A DNA stretch of 64,000 nt, taken from contig CM034546.1 of assembly GCA_020055645.1 (NCBI GenBank), positions 72,478,001-72,542,000 on the forward strand, written 5' to 3'. Source of the stretch: Tomocerus qinae. Lineage: Eukaryota > Arthropoda > Collembola > Entomobryomorpha > Tomoceridae. The notes below the pieces were generated by a model that saw nothing but the letters and a program-made list of their open reading frames with translations, made no database searches and was not told the DNA's origin. The position numbers were made by a program, and so were the translations under genes. Position 1 is the stretch's first letter. Every line of letters begins with the position of its first letter. This document shows positions 38,880 to 50,766 of this stretch, piece after piece.

Positions 38880-39690
38880 TAATGTCCCTTAAATCATTCT
38901 GATATCAAACGAGGTATTAAACGATTTTTGAGGATGAATATAACGGAAGTTACCTTCATTTTTATATTTTTACCCCCTTCCTCTGTTAGGGGATGACTAT
39001 AACCTACTTAAAAGTGTTCCTTAAATCATTCTGATATCGAACGAGGTATTGCATGATTTTTTAGGATGAATATAACAGAAGTTACACTATTTTTTGTTTT
39101 TACCCTCTTCCCCTGTTAGGGAATGACTGTAACGTACTTAATAGTGTTCCTTAAATCATTCTGATACCGAACGAGGTATTAAACAATTTTTAGGATGAAT
39201 ATAATAGAAGTTACACTACTTTTTGTTTTTACCCTTTTCCCCTGTTAGAGAATGACTGTAACGTAATTAATAGTGTTCCTTAAATCATTCATATACCGAA
39301 CAAGGTATTACACGATTTTTTAGGATGAATAAAACGGAATTTACGTTAATTTTTTGGTTCTTTTTAGGTTTTCACCCACTTCCCCTGTTAGGGGATGATT
39401 GTAACCTACTTAATAGTGTCCTTTGAATCTTTCTCATGTCGACCGAGTTATTACATGACTTTCTATGACCCACAGAACGGAAGTTACATCAATTTTTAAT
39501 TTTCGAACCCCACCCCTGGTCAGAGGGGGGTGGCCGATTTTGCCCATTTACGAACTTGATCTGTATTTTGACCCCTAAAATTTGTAAAAAAAAGTTTGAA
39601 CGGATTATCTCATTCCATTCGAAAGTTATCGTGCTTACGGACAGACAGGCAGACAGACACACAGACAGATTGGGCATTCCTATAAAGCAG
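38880..39690. repeat. Degenerate tandem repeat of about 130 bp, five copies, with an (ACAG)n end
   Basis: Copies begin TTCCTTAAATCATTCTGATA at about 38885, 39018, 39148, 39277 and, more diverged, 39419. Each contains ACGAGGTATTA, GGATGAATATAA, GGAAGTTAC and CCCCTGTTAGGGGATGA. The last copy runs into a segment with CCATTCGAAAGTTATCG and a GACAGACAGGCAGACAGACA stretch near 39640. It is probably part of a dispersed non-autonomous element. Confidence 0.8.
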
Positions 39691-40709
39691 CTGCCGCTAC
39701 TTAATAAATAACCACCCTTTTCAGAATAAAATTAATTTTAAATCAATAACCCCTAAAATACTTATTTATTATCCAATTTGTACAACCAAAAATTAATTTT
39801 GAATTAAGAATACACAAGTAGCATAACATAAATAGACCCAAAGAAAGTTTAAACACAGGGAACAAAAAGGTAGTCTTTAAAAAATTAAATGAGTCATTTT
39901 TTGCCTGATTTACATGTAACGTGGAAGTAAATGGAGCAAATTGCTACATCAAAAAAGCAAAAAAGGAATGCTTTTATTAAAAAAAGTCACTCTTATCTGT
40001 TTTATAAAAAAGGCATAGAAAACAAAAAAGTTCTTTTTTGTTCCCTGATTAAGAATAGGAACTGCTGAAAAGCATCATAAAAAATTCTTTATGCATAAAA
40101 TGCCTATGCCATATTAGTCATGAGTAAGTTTATTTTTTTGGGGTGACTATACTAAGTACGTGAATTTAAAAGCACTTGCATGACCAATATGTACCTATTT
40201 GTTTTTCTGGAAACATGATCAATAGACTCCCGTTGACAAAGTTTAAATATATTATGGCTTGTTCAAGGCTACCCAAATCCCATAATACCGCATAGTAATT
40301 ACTATTACACTTATGTGGGATTACAATTTACACGTATGCATGTGATACAACACGGTACAACAGATATATACCGGAGACAGTATCACAGTATCAGTACCTG
40401 TCTATATTATATGATATAGTAAATGTGAAATGGTGAGGTGGAGGATAGGACAGCATTAATTTTTATTTCCCTCTTCCCAAAGAATTTGTTTCTGAGAAAT
40501 ACCAGTGGTGTAAGCAAAAGTCACGGATAGAATTTTTGGTGGGCAACTGACATAGTAGCTCCATGAAACTTCATTATAGGAATATCTTTCTCATGCGCTT
40601 GGTTTCATTGTCAGCACAATATAAGACGACTTTCAAATGAAAACAAATTGGTAACCAGTGTAATCGAAATTGGAGTGCAAAATTTGATCTCCAAAGTTGG
40701 GATTGCGAA
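39691..40709. other. Region upstream of the receptor gene
   Basis: No ORF or clear repeat is seen. It should contain the promoter of the plus-strand gene at 40710 and might hold a missing 5' exon of the minus-strand zinc-finger gene, but I find no convincing candidate. Confidence 0.4.
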
Positions 40710-43130
40710 ATGTTAAATACAAGAAATTTAGTGATTACAATGTTGAGTTTAGAATATTATTGTTGCTTGGTGTTGGTACTTTGGGCCGAGTTGACTTTTG
40801 GGTGGACGTTACCGAAATTGTTGCACTTGGAAAAAGATTGCTACATTAATTTGATATTCCAACAAAAACCTTATGATAAACATTGGGCAGAGTCATTAAA
40901 TACGGATCTGCAAAAAGTGGAAATTCCATTTTCAGTCACCAATTTAAAAATTAACGAAAGAGATTGCGGTTCAGGAGGATTGATTACAGCTGACAGAAAG
41001 CGTCGCCAGCTTGAATGTGAGAAGTTGCTAAGAGGGAGGAAAATATCTGTACCTGAAGTAATAAATCGGTTTATTTGTGTGGTTCACATAATTGTCAATT
41101 TCAATCCTGACAATTCTAGAGATATTGATTACATCATCGGACATTTTCGCATCGATAAATTACATCTCAGGCCATCTATACATTACAATAACGTAGGAGA
41201 ACATTCAGCAATTTACTTGTTTGTTGCACGAGATATTTTGGAAATGGCCAAGTCAAATTCCATTTTTCTTCCCAATGATCAGAAAAACAGAATTTTTCTT
41301 GACGAGCTTTTCTGGTACAAACCGTGGTTTATGTTATCTTTGACAGATGAGCATGATCAAGGTGTCTATTTTATTTGTCCGGAGTTGTATAGGAACAAAG
41401 AGAAGAAAACGAAGCAATATTTGTACACTATGGTGTTCTTGTGTTCTGGGAAGGAATGCTTTGAACAAAAATTGCGAACAATGGCAATAGAAAACTTTGT
41501 TCAGCAAAGCAGTGTGGCTCTAAACGCTGCACTAACCATAAATGATGACACCTACAAAAAATTTACCAACTTTAATCCATACTGTGGACCTCCTCTTCGT
41601 AAAAGTTATTTTAATAAAATAAATTTCAAAGGGGAAAAAAGCCCTTCGTATGCATTGTCGTCGCTTATTTTGGAAAGCTTACCAAACTCCACTATAGGAC
41701 AGCATGCTCCAAGCTGTTTTAAAGGAGATCGGAAGTACAAATACGCGAAACTCCATTTCCAAATGAGTATTACGGATATGAAATCTGCTATGTTATATGG
41801 TAAAAGGCCCTTCGGTATTCTAACGAAAGAAAGTTCCTTCAATATTCTCTCCTGTACCGTTTTGGAAGATGAGAGTCTTTCTTTCTATGGATACATTCGA
41901 CCTTTCCAACCCTACGCTTGGCTAGGCATTATAGTGACACTGTTTTGTGTCATTTCATTCATCTATGGTGTCTCATATTGGAAAGGGGATGAAAGTAAGA
42001 TTCCAATGCTGATGATCTGCTATGCATATGCATTGGAAGTCAGCTACTCTTTACCACCAGAAGCAGAAAAGAGATTCTGGGTCAAAATTGTGATCGGGCC
42101 ACTGTTGCTCATGCTCATCGTATTGACAAATGGGTACAAAGGAATTGTTATCACAGATATAGTAGAGCCACGTCCAGTGAAACAAATCGAATCAATTGAA
42201 CAATTGGCCAATCTATCTGATATCACATTATTCGGTACAGTTGGGGAGAGTGGGCAATTTGATCCGTTCCGTTTGGATACATATAGGCAAAAAGTTGTAC
42301 TGAGAAGATACTACTGTGATCATAAGAATCAAAATAATACAATGTCATCATATTATGCTAGTCAATGTCGTAATTGTTACCAAAATTATGAAAAATTATG
42401 TCGTTTTATACATATGAAAGATAAAGTCGAGAAAGCTATTCAACATTTTCAGAATATCCACCGAAAAGAGTTTGAAAACATTTTCAATAGTTTACGTTTG
42501 TTTGAATTCTACAAAAATGGTACTCATTTTCCAAAATTGTCAAATATCTACCAAAAAATAAGAAAAATGTTTCGATTTCCACCAGGATTTTATTTTACCA
42601 GTCCTCTCAATTGGATTTCTGAGTGCAACAATTCCGCACTCATTGTCTCTGACACTCACCTTCATCGACTACTTAATGATTCTCACTGGAATCCTGACGT
42701 TGGTGGGATTAAACCATCCAAACATTTGTATTATAGAACAGAAGAATTGTCGATGTTGAGGAGACCTATTGTCACGTATATAGAAAATAAGGACATTCCT
42801 TTAATCAATCCATTTCTGAAGAAGAGGTTGGCCACTCTCAGCCATTCCGGCATATTTCACATATGGCTACACCATTTTCAACTCCGCAATTTTACCACAT
42901 GCAGCACGTGTTATGGAAATGACCTCCCACGACCTGTCACATTTTATAACTCAAATATTGCCACAATATTTCATATCAGTTTGTGCGTTGCATTAGCCTG
43001 GATTGCAACAATTACTTGGGAAAATCGAAAAAATTTAAAACATTGCATTGTTTTATGGGCGAGTACTTGCAGAATGGCGTTTAAACGCACTAAAAATACA
43101 ATTTTTAAGGTTGTGAGAAAATTCTTCTAA
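40710..43130 (+). CDS. Divergent ionotropic-receptor-like membrane protein, intronless
   Basis: A single exon encodes 806 residues. A hydrophobic N-terminus (about 10-31) suggests a signal peptide or anchor, followed by a long Cys-containing extracellular region. Membrane segments lie at about 402-424 (AWLGIIVTLFCVISFIYGVS), 457-475 (KIVIGPLLLMLIVLTNGYKG) and 749-771 (IATIFHISLCVALAWIATI). That pattern, with a short hydrophilic loop where the pore helix would be and a large second extracellular lobe before the last helix, is the M1-M3-M4 plan of ionotropic glutamate-like receptors. The usual SYTANLAAF motif is replaced by LTNGYKGIVITDIV, as in highly divergent chemosensory IRs. The last 36 residues are a basic cytoplasmic tail. 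Ligand unknown; a contact-chemosensory role is inferred from the family. Start ATG chosen because it gives the hydrophobic leader. Confidence 0.72.
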   Translation: MLNTRNLVITMLSLEYYCCLVLVLWAELTFGWTLPKLLHLEKDCYINLIFQQKPYDKHWAESLNTDLQKVEIPFSVTNLKINERDCGSGGLITADRKRRQLECEKLLRGRKISVPEVINRFICVVHIIVNFNPDNSRDIDYIIGHFRIDKLHLRPSIHYNNVGEHSAIYLFVARDILEMAKSNSIFLPNDQKNRIFLDELFWYKPWFMLSLTDEHDQGVYFICPELYRNKEKKTKQYLYTMVFLCSGKECFEQKLRTMAIENFVQQSSVALNAALTINDDTYKKFTNFNPYCGPPLRKSYFNKINFKGEKSPSYALSSLILESLPNSTIGQHAPSCFKGDRKYKYAKLHFQMSITDMKSAMLYGKRPFGILTKESSFNILSCTVLEDESLSFYGYIRPFQPYAWLGIIVTLFCVISFIYGVSYWKGDESKIPMLMICYAYALEVSYSLPPEAEKRFWVKIVIGPLLLMLIVLTNGYKGIVITDIVEPRPVKQIESIEQLANLSDITLFGTVGESGQFDPFRLDTYRQKVVLRRYYCDHKNQNNTMSSYYASQCRNCYQNYEKLCRFIHMKDKVEKAIQHFQNIHRKEFENIFNSLRLFEFYKNGTHFPKLSNIYQKIRKMFRFPPGFYFTSPLNWISECNNSALIVSDTHLHRLLNDSHWNPDVGGIKPSKHLYYRTEELSMLRRPIVTYIENKDIPLINPFLKKRLATLSHSGIFHIWLHHFQLRNFTTCSTCYGNDLPRPVTFYNSNIATIFHISLCVALAWIATITWENRKNLKHCIVLWASTCRMAFKRTKNTIFKVVRKFF

Positions 43131-44119
43131 AGCAATTTCGACAATTGACAATGGAGATTATGAAAATTACGATGAAATAAGAATTAATATTTTTCTCTGC
43201 CTGTATTAATTCTTTTTATGTGGTCATAAAACATGTCATGATTCTATATGGTGACATAATATTATCACGATGCTTTCTTCTATCGACGGGATTTGTATTT
43301 TCTCATCATTCTACAATAGTGATCAAGAACCCGGATAACGTCTAACGGAATTTATCAAATATAGTTGAATAAAGTTGAATATGTCTTTTTTGTCACTTAA
43401 TAAAACTAACTTTGAAATAAGTTTAGTGTCAGTCAATATTCTTATAGGACCAAAAATCTCGCATAAGGACTAGGGAATGGACGATTATCTCATTCGTTCT
43501 GAAAAATGAATCCAAATGATTCTCTTTCCTAATCCCATTTTTGGGGAAAGTAATACACCGATCCTCTTCCATTGTACATTGTTATCAACGGAAGTGAAAA
43601 CCAACCGACAAAAATATCAATCCAAATTAAGATGAAAATTGTCGAGTACTCTGTCCATGGATATCTGAAATATGGGTTGCATAATATAGAGTTGGCAAGC
43701 AGTCTATTATTTGTAATTCTATTTGCTCATTAATTTTAAATTAATCGACAAGGCTTAGCGCCAATGTATTACTTTCTATTCATTTCATTTATTCGTTGCC
43801 TGTTATAGTCAATAGATTAAAATACTATACCACTTAGTATTTATTTAATCAAACAAACAAACGTGGCATTAGTAATTTCATTGTCGTGGGTGAAAAAATC
43901 GGCAAGCTTACCCTTCCCTATTCGAATTATAAGGGAAACACTAAACTGTGCATTTTACAAGTGAATATCAACTCTTTATTGCGATTCATGTTAATTACGA
44001 CAAAGTAGTGAAATAACACCGGAGATCAATTAATATTTTTTGTATTAGCATAGAACGAAAAACGTTTCATGCATTCTGTGAAAATAACTATTCAATTAGG
44101 AGGTACAGAGTAATGAGAG

Positions 44120-44270
44120 CAGGGTTGCATATTGTCCGGACGAAATAAAAATAGTCCTGGATGAAACCAATTTTGTCCACTTTTGTCCTGGACGAAATTA
44201 ATGTTATCCAGGAAGAAATTGATTTTGTCCAGTTTTAACTATACATCCTATTTCATCCACCGCAACCCTG
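44120..44270. mobile_element. 151-bp hAT-type MITE
   Basis: Exact inverted ends CAGGGTTGC and GCAACCCTG are flanked by a perfect 8-bp duplication AATGAGAG (44112-44119 and 44271-44278). Internally it repeats TTTTGTCC and GGACGAAAT. It is too short to encode protein. The ends resemble those of the 762-bp element at 32279. Confidence 0.9.
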
Positions 44271-45490
44271 AATGAGAGTATATTATTTGTTTGTTGTATG
44301 GACGGTATCCACAAAATGAACAATATTAAGTTCGGATATCATTCAAGAAAATAATAATTAAGACTGGCACTGACAATTTCCGTCTGTTTTTCTTGTCCAT
44401 TGTATTTATTCTATTCTACCAAATATTGTTAGAATATTTTAGTATACAGGCATTTTTGAGTCCAGGGCGACAAAAAAATGAGTATAGAAAATATTGAAAT
44501 GTCAATGGTTTCCCATTATTACAAATATTTATCCACATGATTTTGCCATGGGTGTAATATTGCCTGTATTGTTGAAATCTTTATTTAATTTTAATTTTAA
44601 AAATTAAATTGGGATTTAAGATAATAAGTACGATATTAAGTTTGGATTGAATTTTAAGGTATTAATATTCGATTTTAAATTGAGCTGGAATTTAAGAAGT
44701 TAAGATTCGATATTAAGTTTGGATTAAATTTTAATATTGAAATGTGTATGATTTTAAAATGGTAAGTTTGGATTTTAAAATTGAAGATAATAAAATGTAC
44801 AATAATGAAATGGTATAATACATGCAGTTCTTATTTATCACTTGATTATTTATGATTAGAGTTTCTTAGAGATTAGTTAGTGATTAGATCAGAGTTGATT
44901 TTTTAAATATATGTTATATTATAGATAATATTTTTGCCGAAATCAAAAAAATGTTTTTATTTTTTGCCATGTTTGGCAAATTTTTATAACTATTTTTTGT
45001 CATTTTTGATAAAATTTTATGAAAATATTTAGCCTTTTTTTGGTAAATTTTCGTGTAAATTCTTTGCGATTTTAAATAAATGAAATTTCGACATAATATT
45101 AGCCACATACAATAGCCATGCCGGCTAGCATGGCTATTCTTTACATATTTTTTATTAAATCTCTTTTCAATGCTTCTCATGTTAAAGACGATGTCTGCAT
45201 TTTAGTGCTCTAAATATTGGGTTACGAATTAAAGTTTATGACTATGACACACAGGGATTTTGTTACGGCAAGAAATTTTAGTAAACAGTCGTACGTATAT
45301 GGTGTGTTATAGAAAACCGTTCGAATTTTTCTGGTAGTTAAATTCCATTTTTTTAAACTTTTTTACTTTTGTTAACTATTGACCTATTATGTCCAATAGT
45401 TAAAACACCACAATTTATATTTACACCATAATGAGATTTTTTGAGGCACGTAAAGACTTTCACCAAAAAATTAATGATTTTAATAATGCA

Positions 45491-45600
45491 CCCCAAAGTA
45501 GTTTACCCGAAGTCCACTATAATCAAAGTGACTTTAACGGGTAACTTCGGAAGGCACAGGCACGTTGCGTGTGTTGGACGTCGGATAAACTGCTTTGGGG
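45491..45600. mobile_element. 110-bp foldback element
   Basis: Inverted ends of about 25 bp (CCCCAAAGTAGTTTACCCGA at the left, the complement of CCCCAAAGCAGTTTATCCGA at the right) enclose a loop of about 60 bp. It could form a long hairpin. No clear target duplication was found. Confidence 0.7.
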
Positions 45601-45782
45601 TTTATAATTAAAAACATTTACTCTATAGAATATTTACGATGTATATATTCGTCAAAATAAAATGAAGATGTAGGGAAAGTGATATTTATGCACTTCCTTA
45701 ATTACAGATGTGAATGATAGGAAGAAAAATTTATAATGGAAAATAATGGGAATTTATAAGGGTGCCAATTAATTTGTATGGC

Positions 45783-46345
45783 ACACACATGACTTTTGTA
45801 TGGAGGATTTTTTTGACATTTAGTGTGACTTTGTATGGTGTGTTATGACTTACCTAATGAACTTGTATGGAAACAAAGACTGTGTCTGGTGATAGTTTTT
45901 TATAAGTTGTAATAATACACATTGTAATAATATATATCACCATAGGTTGGTAAATTTATTCAAGTCTACAAATATATTGTAGAATGATAAGACTCAAGTA
46001 GAAACTGAACAGTCATGCAGAAAGCATGGTTGGTTAGTTATGCGTGTACAGTAAAGTCTCTGAGCTCCGATGTTATCTCATAATTAGCATGTTACCATCA
46101 TTTTTCCAATCTGTACATTTCATCTCCTCCGCAATTGTGTTTGCTTCATTTTGTTAAAATTGCTTATGAGTGAACACAACTACCATGGCCGGGATAATTT
46201 ACCCATTGTGTTAAATTAACTTAATATTGCCATACAAAGTCATAAATCGCCATACAAAATCATAAATCGCCATACAAAATCATAAACCACCATCTAAAGT
46301 CACACTATCTATTTTTAGCTCTCCCATACAAAAGTCATGTGTGTG
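45783..46345. mobile_element. Foldback or MITE element of about 0.56 kb
   Basis: The outer 22 bases (starting CACACACATGACTTTTGTAT) are an exact inverted match between 45783-45804 and 46324-46345. Weaker symmetry continues inward (TAGTGTGACTTTGTATGG against its complement). The right arm carries three tandem copies of CCATACAAAATCATAAATCG type. It ends just before the stop of the basic Ser-rich gene. Confidence 0.75.
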
Positions 46346-46382
46346 GCATTCTTATTCTTATTCAATTTATTTATAATAGAGT

Positions 46383-49300
46383 TTAATAATGGAAATACTT
46401 AGTACCTGGAATTACAGCAATGTGATCAGGAAGTGGACGGCGTTTGCGTTTTTTCGGTTCCTCCTCTTGATTTTCAGTGTCAGCATTATTTGTGTTGTTA
46501 GAGGATGATTGTCCATTTGGATTTCTATTCCTCCGAGGGAGTGGTCTTGTAGATATAGTTCTACTTCCTGAAGACGGGCCTGCTACTTCAGTACTGTACG
46601 TATGTGAGATCATATTTCCACAGGCGTTACTGCCGGATTCGGTTGAATCCTTTCGTGGTTGCTTTTTTGACCTGGATTCCGTTTGCTTTTTATTTGAATT
46701 TGTAGGTTGTGTAGAATTAAATCTGATCGCCGAAGAAGGGCCTGGTATTTCTATACTGTAGGTATGTGTGATCTTATTTCCATTTCCGGATGCGTTGCTG
46801 ACGGATTCGGTTGAATCTTTTCGTGGTTCCTTTTTTGACTTAGATTTCGTTTGTTTTTTACTAGAATTTGAAGGTTGGGTAGAATTAGATCTGATTGCTG
46901 AAGAAGGACCGGCTACTTCTATACTGTAGGTATGAGTGGTCTTATTTCCAGATGCGTTGCAGACGGATTCTGTTGAATCCTTTCGTGGGTCCTTTTTTGA
47001 CTTGGTTTCTGTCTTCTTTTGATTTGAAGGTTGCGTAGAATTAGATCTGAATGCCGAAGATGGTCCTGCTACTTCAGTACTGTACGTATGCGGAATTCTA
47101 ACTGGATTTCTGGATGAATTGGTAAGTTCTGCTGAATCCCTTCGTGGTTTCTTTTTTGACTTGGGCTCTGACTCTTTAAGTTTGGAATTTGAAGGTTGTG
47201 TAGAATTAGATCTGATTGTAGAAGAAGGTCCCGCTACTTCAGCACTGTGAGTATGTGGGATCTTTTTTCTAGATGCGTTGCTGACGGGATCGGTTGAATC
47301 CTTTCGTGGTTCCTTTTTTCCCTTGGTTTCTGTCTTCTTTTGATTTGAAGGTTGTGTAGAATTAGATCTGAATGCCGAAGAAGGTCCTGCTACTTCAGTA
47401 CTGTAGGTATGTGGGATTCTAACTGGATTTCTGGATGCAGGTGAAAGTTCTGCTGAATCCCTTCGTGGTCCCTTTTTCGACTTGGGTGCATGATTTGTAT
47501 CATTTCCATTCAAAACACGTGAAGTTGCTACGGAAAGATGTACTGCTTTCGAATTGGGATTTTTTGTGGTTTTAACTTGATTTTTGGATGAGGTTTTGAT
47601 ATCAGGTTGGGTTGAATCACTTCTAGATCTCGACATGGGTTTAGGCTTTGTGTAATTTCCTTTCGGAGATTGTGCTGCAGTAGGCTTGATCGCTGAGGAA
47701 GGACCAGCTACTTCTCGAGTATTACTTTCTAATGAATTCTCTGAATTTCTAGAAAAGAAAAAGAAAGGAGTCTTTTTCTTGGTTTCTGTACTACTATTAT
47801 CTTTGGACGGAATAGAAGACGACTGTGGTTCTTTGTTAAAGCTCTGAGATAGCCGGGTACGTTTTCTTCCATTTGCTTCGATAGACATGGGAGTTGGTGG
47901 TATTTCTTCGAGTAAAGCGCCTGGCTTATTTTTGGTATTTCCAAGTTTCATTGTTCCTTTATTCGGAATCGAAGTTTTAGAATTCTTTGGCGTGGCTCCG
48001 TTTGTCAGGTTTTTCTTTTTCTCACTGCCTTGAGTATAGGCATTCCGAGGCGGTGGTAATATGTCTTCATCACTACTTTCCCCTGGGTTCCCTCGAGGAA
48101 AACGTGAGCCTATTTGGCTCTTCTTTGGAGGTGGACCATTATTTTTGGAAGATGATCCAGGAATTGCACGAAGAACAGCTGACGAAGCCATCTTTGAGTC
48201 TTCGACACATTTTCGCTTTAGACTTTGTCGGGAAGCAACTCTGTTGTCAGGAAAATGAGATTGAGATGAGATTCTGGAGACTGGAGTCTTTACTTTTGGA
48301 GTGGCCTGGAAATTCACAGCAGGTTCCCAGGACTTTTTTGAACTTGTATTGGCATTCGGTATATTTGAGATATTTCCATTGGAATGTGATGCATTGGAGA
48401 TCTTTGGAGTTACTTTGACACGTGGGTTATTTGTGATGTTTGTATTTTCATTGGCAAGAGAGACATTAGAACCATTTGTAATTGAAAGTCCATCATCTGC
48501 TACATTTGACGATTCCCTTGTTTGAGATGCATTTGATAAACCCTGGCTTCCGAGATCACTCAAACATTCTTCTTGTGCAGGAGTTTGATTCGGCGTTGTA
48601 ACACTTGTTGAAGTACCTAGTAATAATAAAAAAACATTTTAGTTAATATATTAATAGGGGGCTGGGGAGACACGGGGCCCTCTAAATTTCTAGAAAAAGA
48701 GGATTTTTTGTCAAAAATATCAAAATAAATTTCGCTATTCGCGCGAAAAGATAATTGATGGAAAATTGGAAAATTCCTGGATACGTGACTGCTTGTTGGT
48801 TATTAGTATACGTAGGGCCAAGTGTGATTCTTATAAAAAAGCTTCATCTGAGGACCTACTGCAGACACGAAACCCGAACACTCTAGACCCGAAAACCAAA
48901 TACTCCAGATCCGAAACCCGAATAAAGCAGATCCGAAAACCGAACACCCTAGACCCAAAAATTTCACCACCAGAACGCCGGACACCGGAAAATTGCCAAA
49001 AATCTCGAATTTGAATACCCAAGTGGTCAAAATGGTCACAAACTCCAATTTGTCCATCTAAGTGTTTAAAATGAAAAACAACCTCCAATTTGGCCGCCCA
49101 TGTTGTCAAAATGTCCAAAACTTCCAATTTGAATACCCAAGTGGTCAAAATGTCTTACACCTTCTAATTGGCCACGCAAGTGATAAAATTGGAGGCTTTT
49201 GGATTGGAGGTATTCGTGTTTCGGGTCTGCCGTATTCGGTCTTCGGGTCTAGATTATTTCCAGTCTGCAGCAGTCGGGTTTTGGGTCTGCAGTAGCTCCC

Positions 49301-50766
49301 GTTTCATCTGGCTGGCGTCTGGATTTACGGAATATGGATGGATATTATTGTTATTTAATCGGGAATTTAAAATAATATCTACGAGACAACTGATGAAAGT
49401 AGAAATACTACAATGGTATTTAAAAATTGGAATAGTCTCCAAAAGACTTTAGCCGCCAGAGAACGTCTAGTCTAGTGTCGAGGTTTGTGTACGGGTATAT
49501 TTTGCTGCCCAACTATAAAAAAGTAAGTTATGTACAATGATGAAAATATTGTTCCTAAAACTAAATACCACAAAAATCTTCATCCTCATAGCTTTTCCAT
49601 GGTTATATATTGATATTTTAATGGAAATTACAATTACAAGTAAGCTTAAGTGTGTGTTGGAGACATGTAGAAAATATTTTGGCGGAGCTATTTTTCACGA
49701 CTTGTTGGTTGTCAGTGGCAAGCACGTATTTAGTAGGGGGCGGGGGGGGGGGCGCAGCGCCCCCCCTAAATTTGAGAAAAAGAGATAACTTTTCTCAAAA
49801 ATGGCCTAAAATTGCAAAATTTTTTCGCGCTCCGCGCGAATATGTCTTATTTTTGGTATGGTTTTTGCTTCCGCCCCCCTTGAACAAATTTCTAGATACG
49901 TGCCTGGTCAGTGGCTACATTTTCAAAGATCAAAATATCAGAAAATATTGTCAGCGAAAATTACTGTAGCCACCAAATCCCATTTATAATCTCAAAACTA
50001 AACCTTTACTTGGCTTTCACATTTATATGATTAAAAATTAAGTCAAAGCACATTTTTCTTTTATAATTAGTCATTTTCCCTCGGTATTTGTCACTACAAT
50101 ACAAGCTATAATTTACGACACACACCTCACACTAACAAACAGCAAATGCTCGTGCCTTGTCGGCCGTGTGCCCCATCTTTAAATTACCTAGACCCATCCT
50201 TTATAAAACACCTACAACAATATAATAGAGATTAATATTAATTATTTTTTTTCCTATTGTGTTTGTGTTTTCGGCCTCCAAATCCTTTTTTAAAATGCTT
50301 TTCCACGGCGATCAACAATTCCAGAGCTGGACCATTGGCCCGCTTGTCGTTCGTTGAAAAAAGTAACGATTAAACCAATTATAGTTTTTATCGCTACTGC
50401 TATAATAATATTATCCATATTATTATACTGTTGTAGATATTATAATGGATGAGCCGGGATGTGTAGTGAAATAAAGATTTATATGGTGGGCAAGTGTAGG
50501 ACCGCATATTACGTCGGGGCGTTTTAGGATGGCTGCTAGCATGGCCGTACACCTCAAGCTCTTATACAGTTTAACGACAATTAAAATGCATGCGGATTAT
50601 TGTTTTTTAAATAGGAGCTGTAGTAATTACCAGGTAGTTAACTGACAGAGGTCAATTTTTACTTACTTTCTCCGGATTGGTATTTTTTGGTGGGAATAAG
50701 CTCATTTTCTCCATTTGTCTCCCGTTTTCCTGTACTACTCCCACCACCATTGCTTTTTCGGTTCAT
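46383..50766 (-). CDS. Basic, Ser/Asn-rich low-complexity protein with about six tandem repeats
   Basis: Two exons: 50667-50766 (ATG at 50764-50766, beginning MNRKSNGGGSS) and 46383-48616, joined in phase 1 across a 2.05-kb intron. The product is about 777 residues. The first half is disordered and Ser/Lys rich (SLKRKCVEDSKMASS; GESSDEDILPPP). From about 47700 to 46550 the protein repeats a unit of 50-57 residues: HTYSTEVAGPSSAFRSNSTQ, a Lys/Glu stretch, then KKEPRKDSTESVSNAS. The C-terminus has EEEPKKRKRRPLPDHI, a probable nuclear localisation signal. There is no recognisable fold, signal peptide or membrane helix. The repeated RKDSTE and RRDSAE sites look like possible basophilic kinase targets. 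It may be a nuclear scaffold or chromatin-associated protein, but that is a guess. Confidence 0.72.
48650..48790. repeat. Partial copy of a G-rich hAT MITE family
   Basis: The stretch GGGGGCTGGGGAGACACGGG, followed by CCTCTAAATTTCTAGAAAAAG and a TTCGCGCGAAAAG motif, resembles the complete copy at 49719-49906. The right side reads GGATACGTGAC. No left terminal repeat is seen, so this copy looks truncated. It lies in the intron of the basic Ser-rich gene. Confidence 0.55.
48856..49295. mobile_element. 440-bp foldback element with ACCCGA-rich arms
   Basis: The left end CTACTGCAGACACGAAACCC and the right end (complement of CTACTGCAGACCCAAAACCC) are inverted copies. Both arms are studded with AGACCCGAAAACC-like hexamers. 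The centre has repeated CCAATTTG-AATACCCAAGTGGTCAAAATG segments. It lies in the intron of the basic Ser-rich gene. Confidence 0.65.
49719..49906. mobile_element. 188-bp hAT-type MITE with GC-rich core
   Basis: Ends CAAGCACGTAT and the complement of CAGGCACGTAT are flanked by a perfect 8-bp duplication GTCAGTGG (49711-49718 and 49907-49914). Inside are a run of G and a matching run of C that can pair, plus TTCGCGCTCCGCGCGAA. The same family occurs at 55851-56031 and, truncated, near 48650. Confidence 0.88.

Larger units (their letters stand above)
43131..46382. other. Intergenic region rich in small foldback elements
   Basis: No supported gene. It contains the three elements entered at 44120, 45491 and 45783, an AT-rich duplicated stretch at about 44640-44740 (GATATTAAGTTTGGATT seen twice) and T-rich simple sequence at 44930-45070. 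The 3' UTR of the receptor gene should lie at its left end. Confidence 0.5.
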
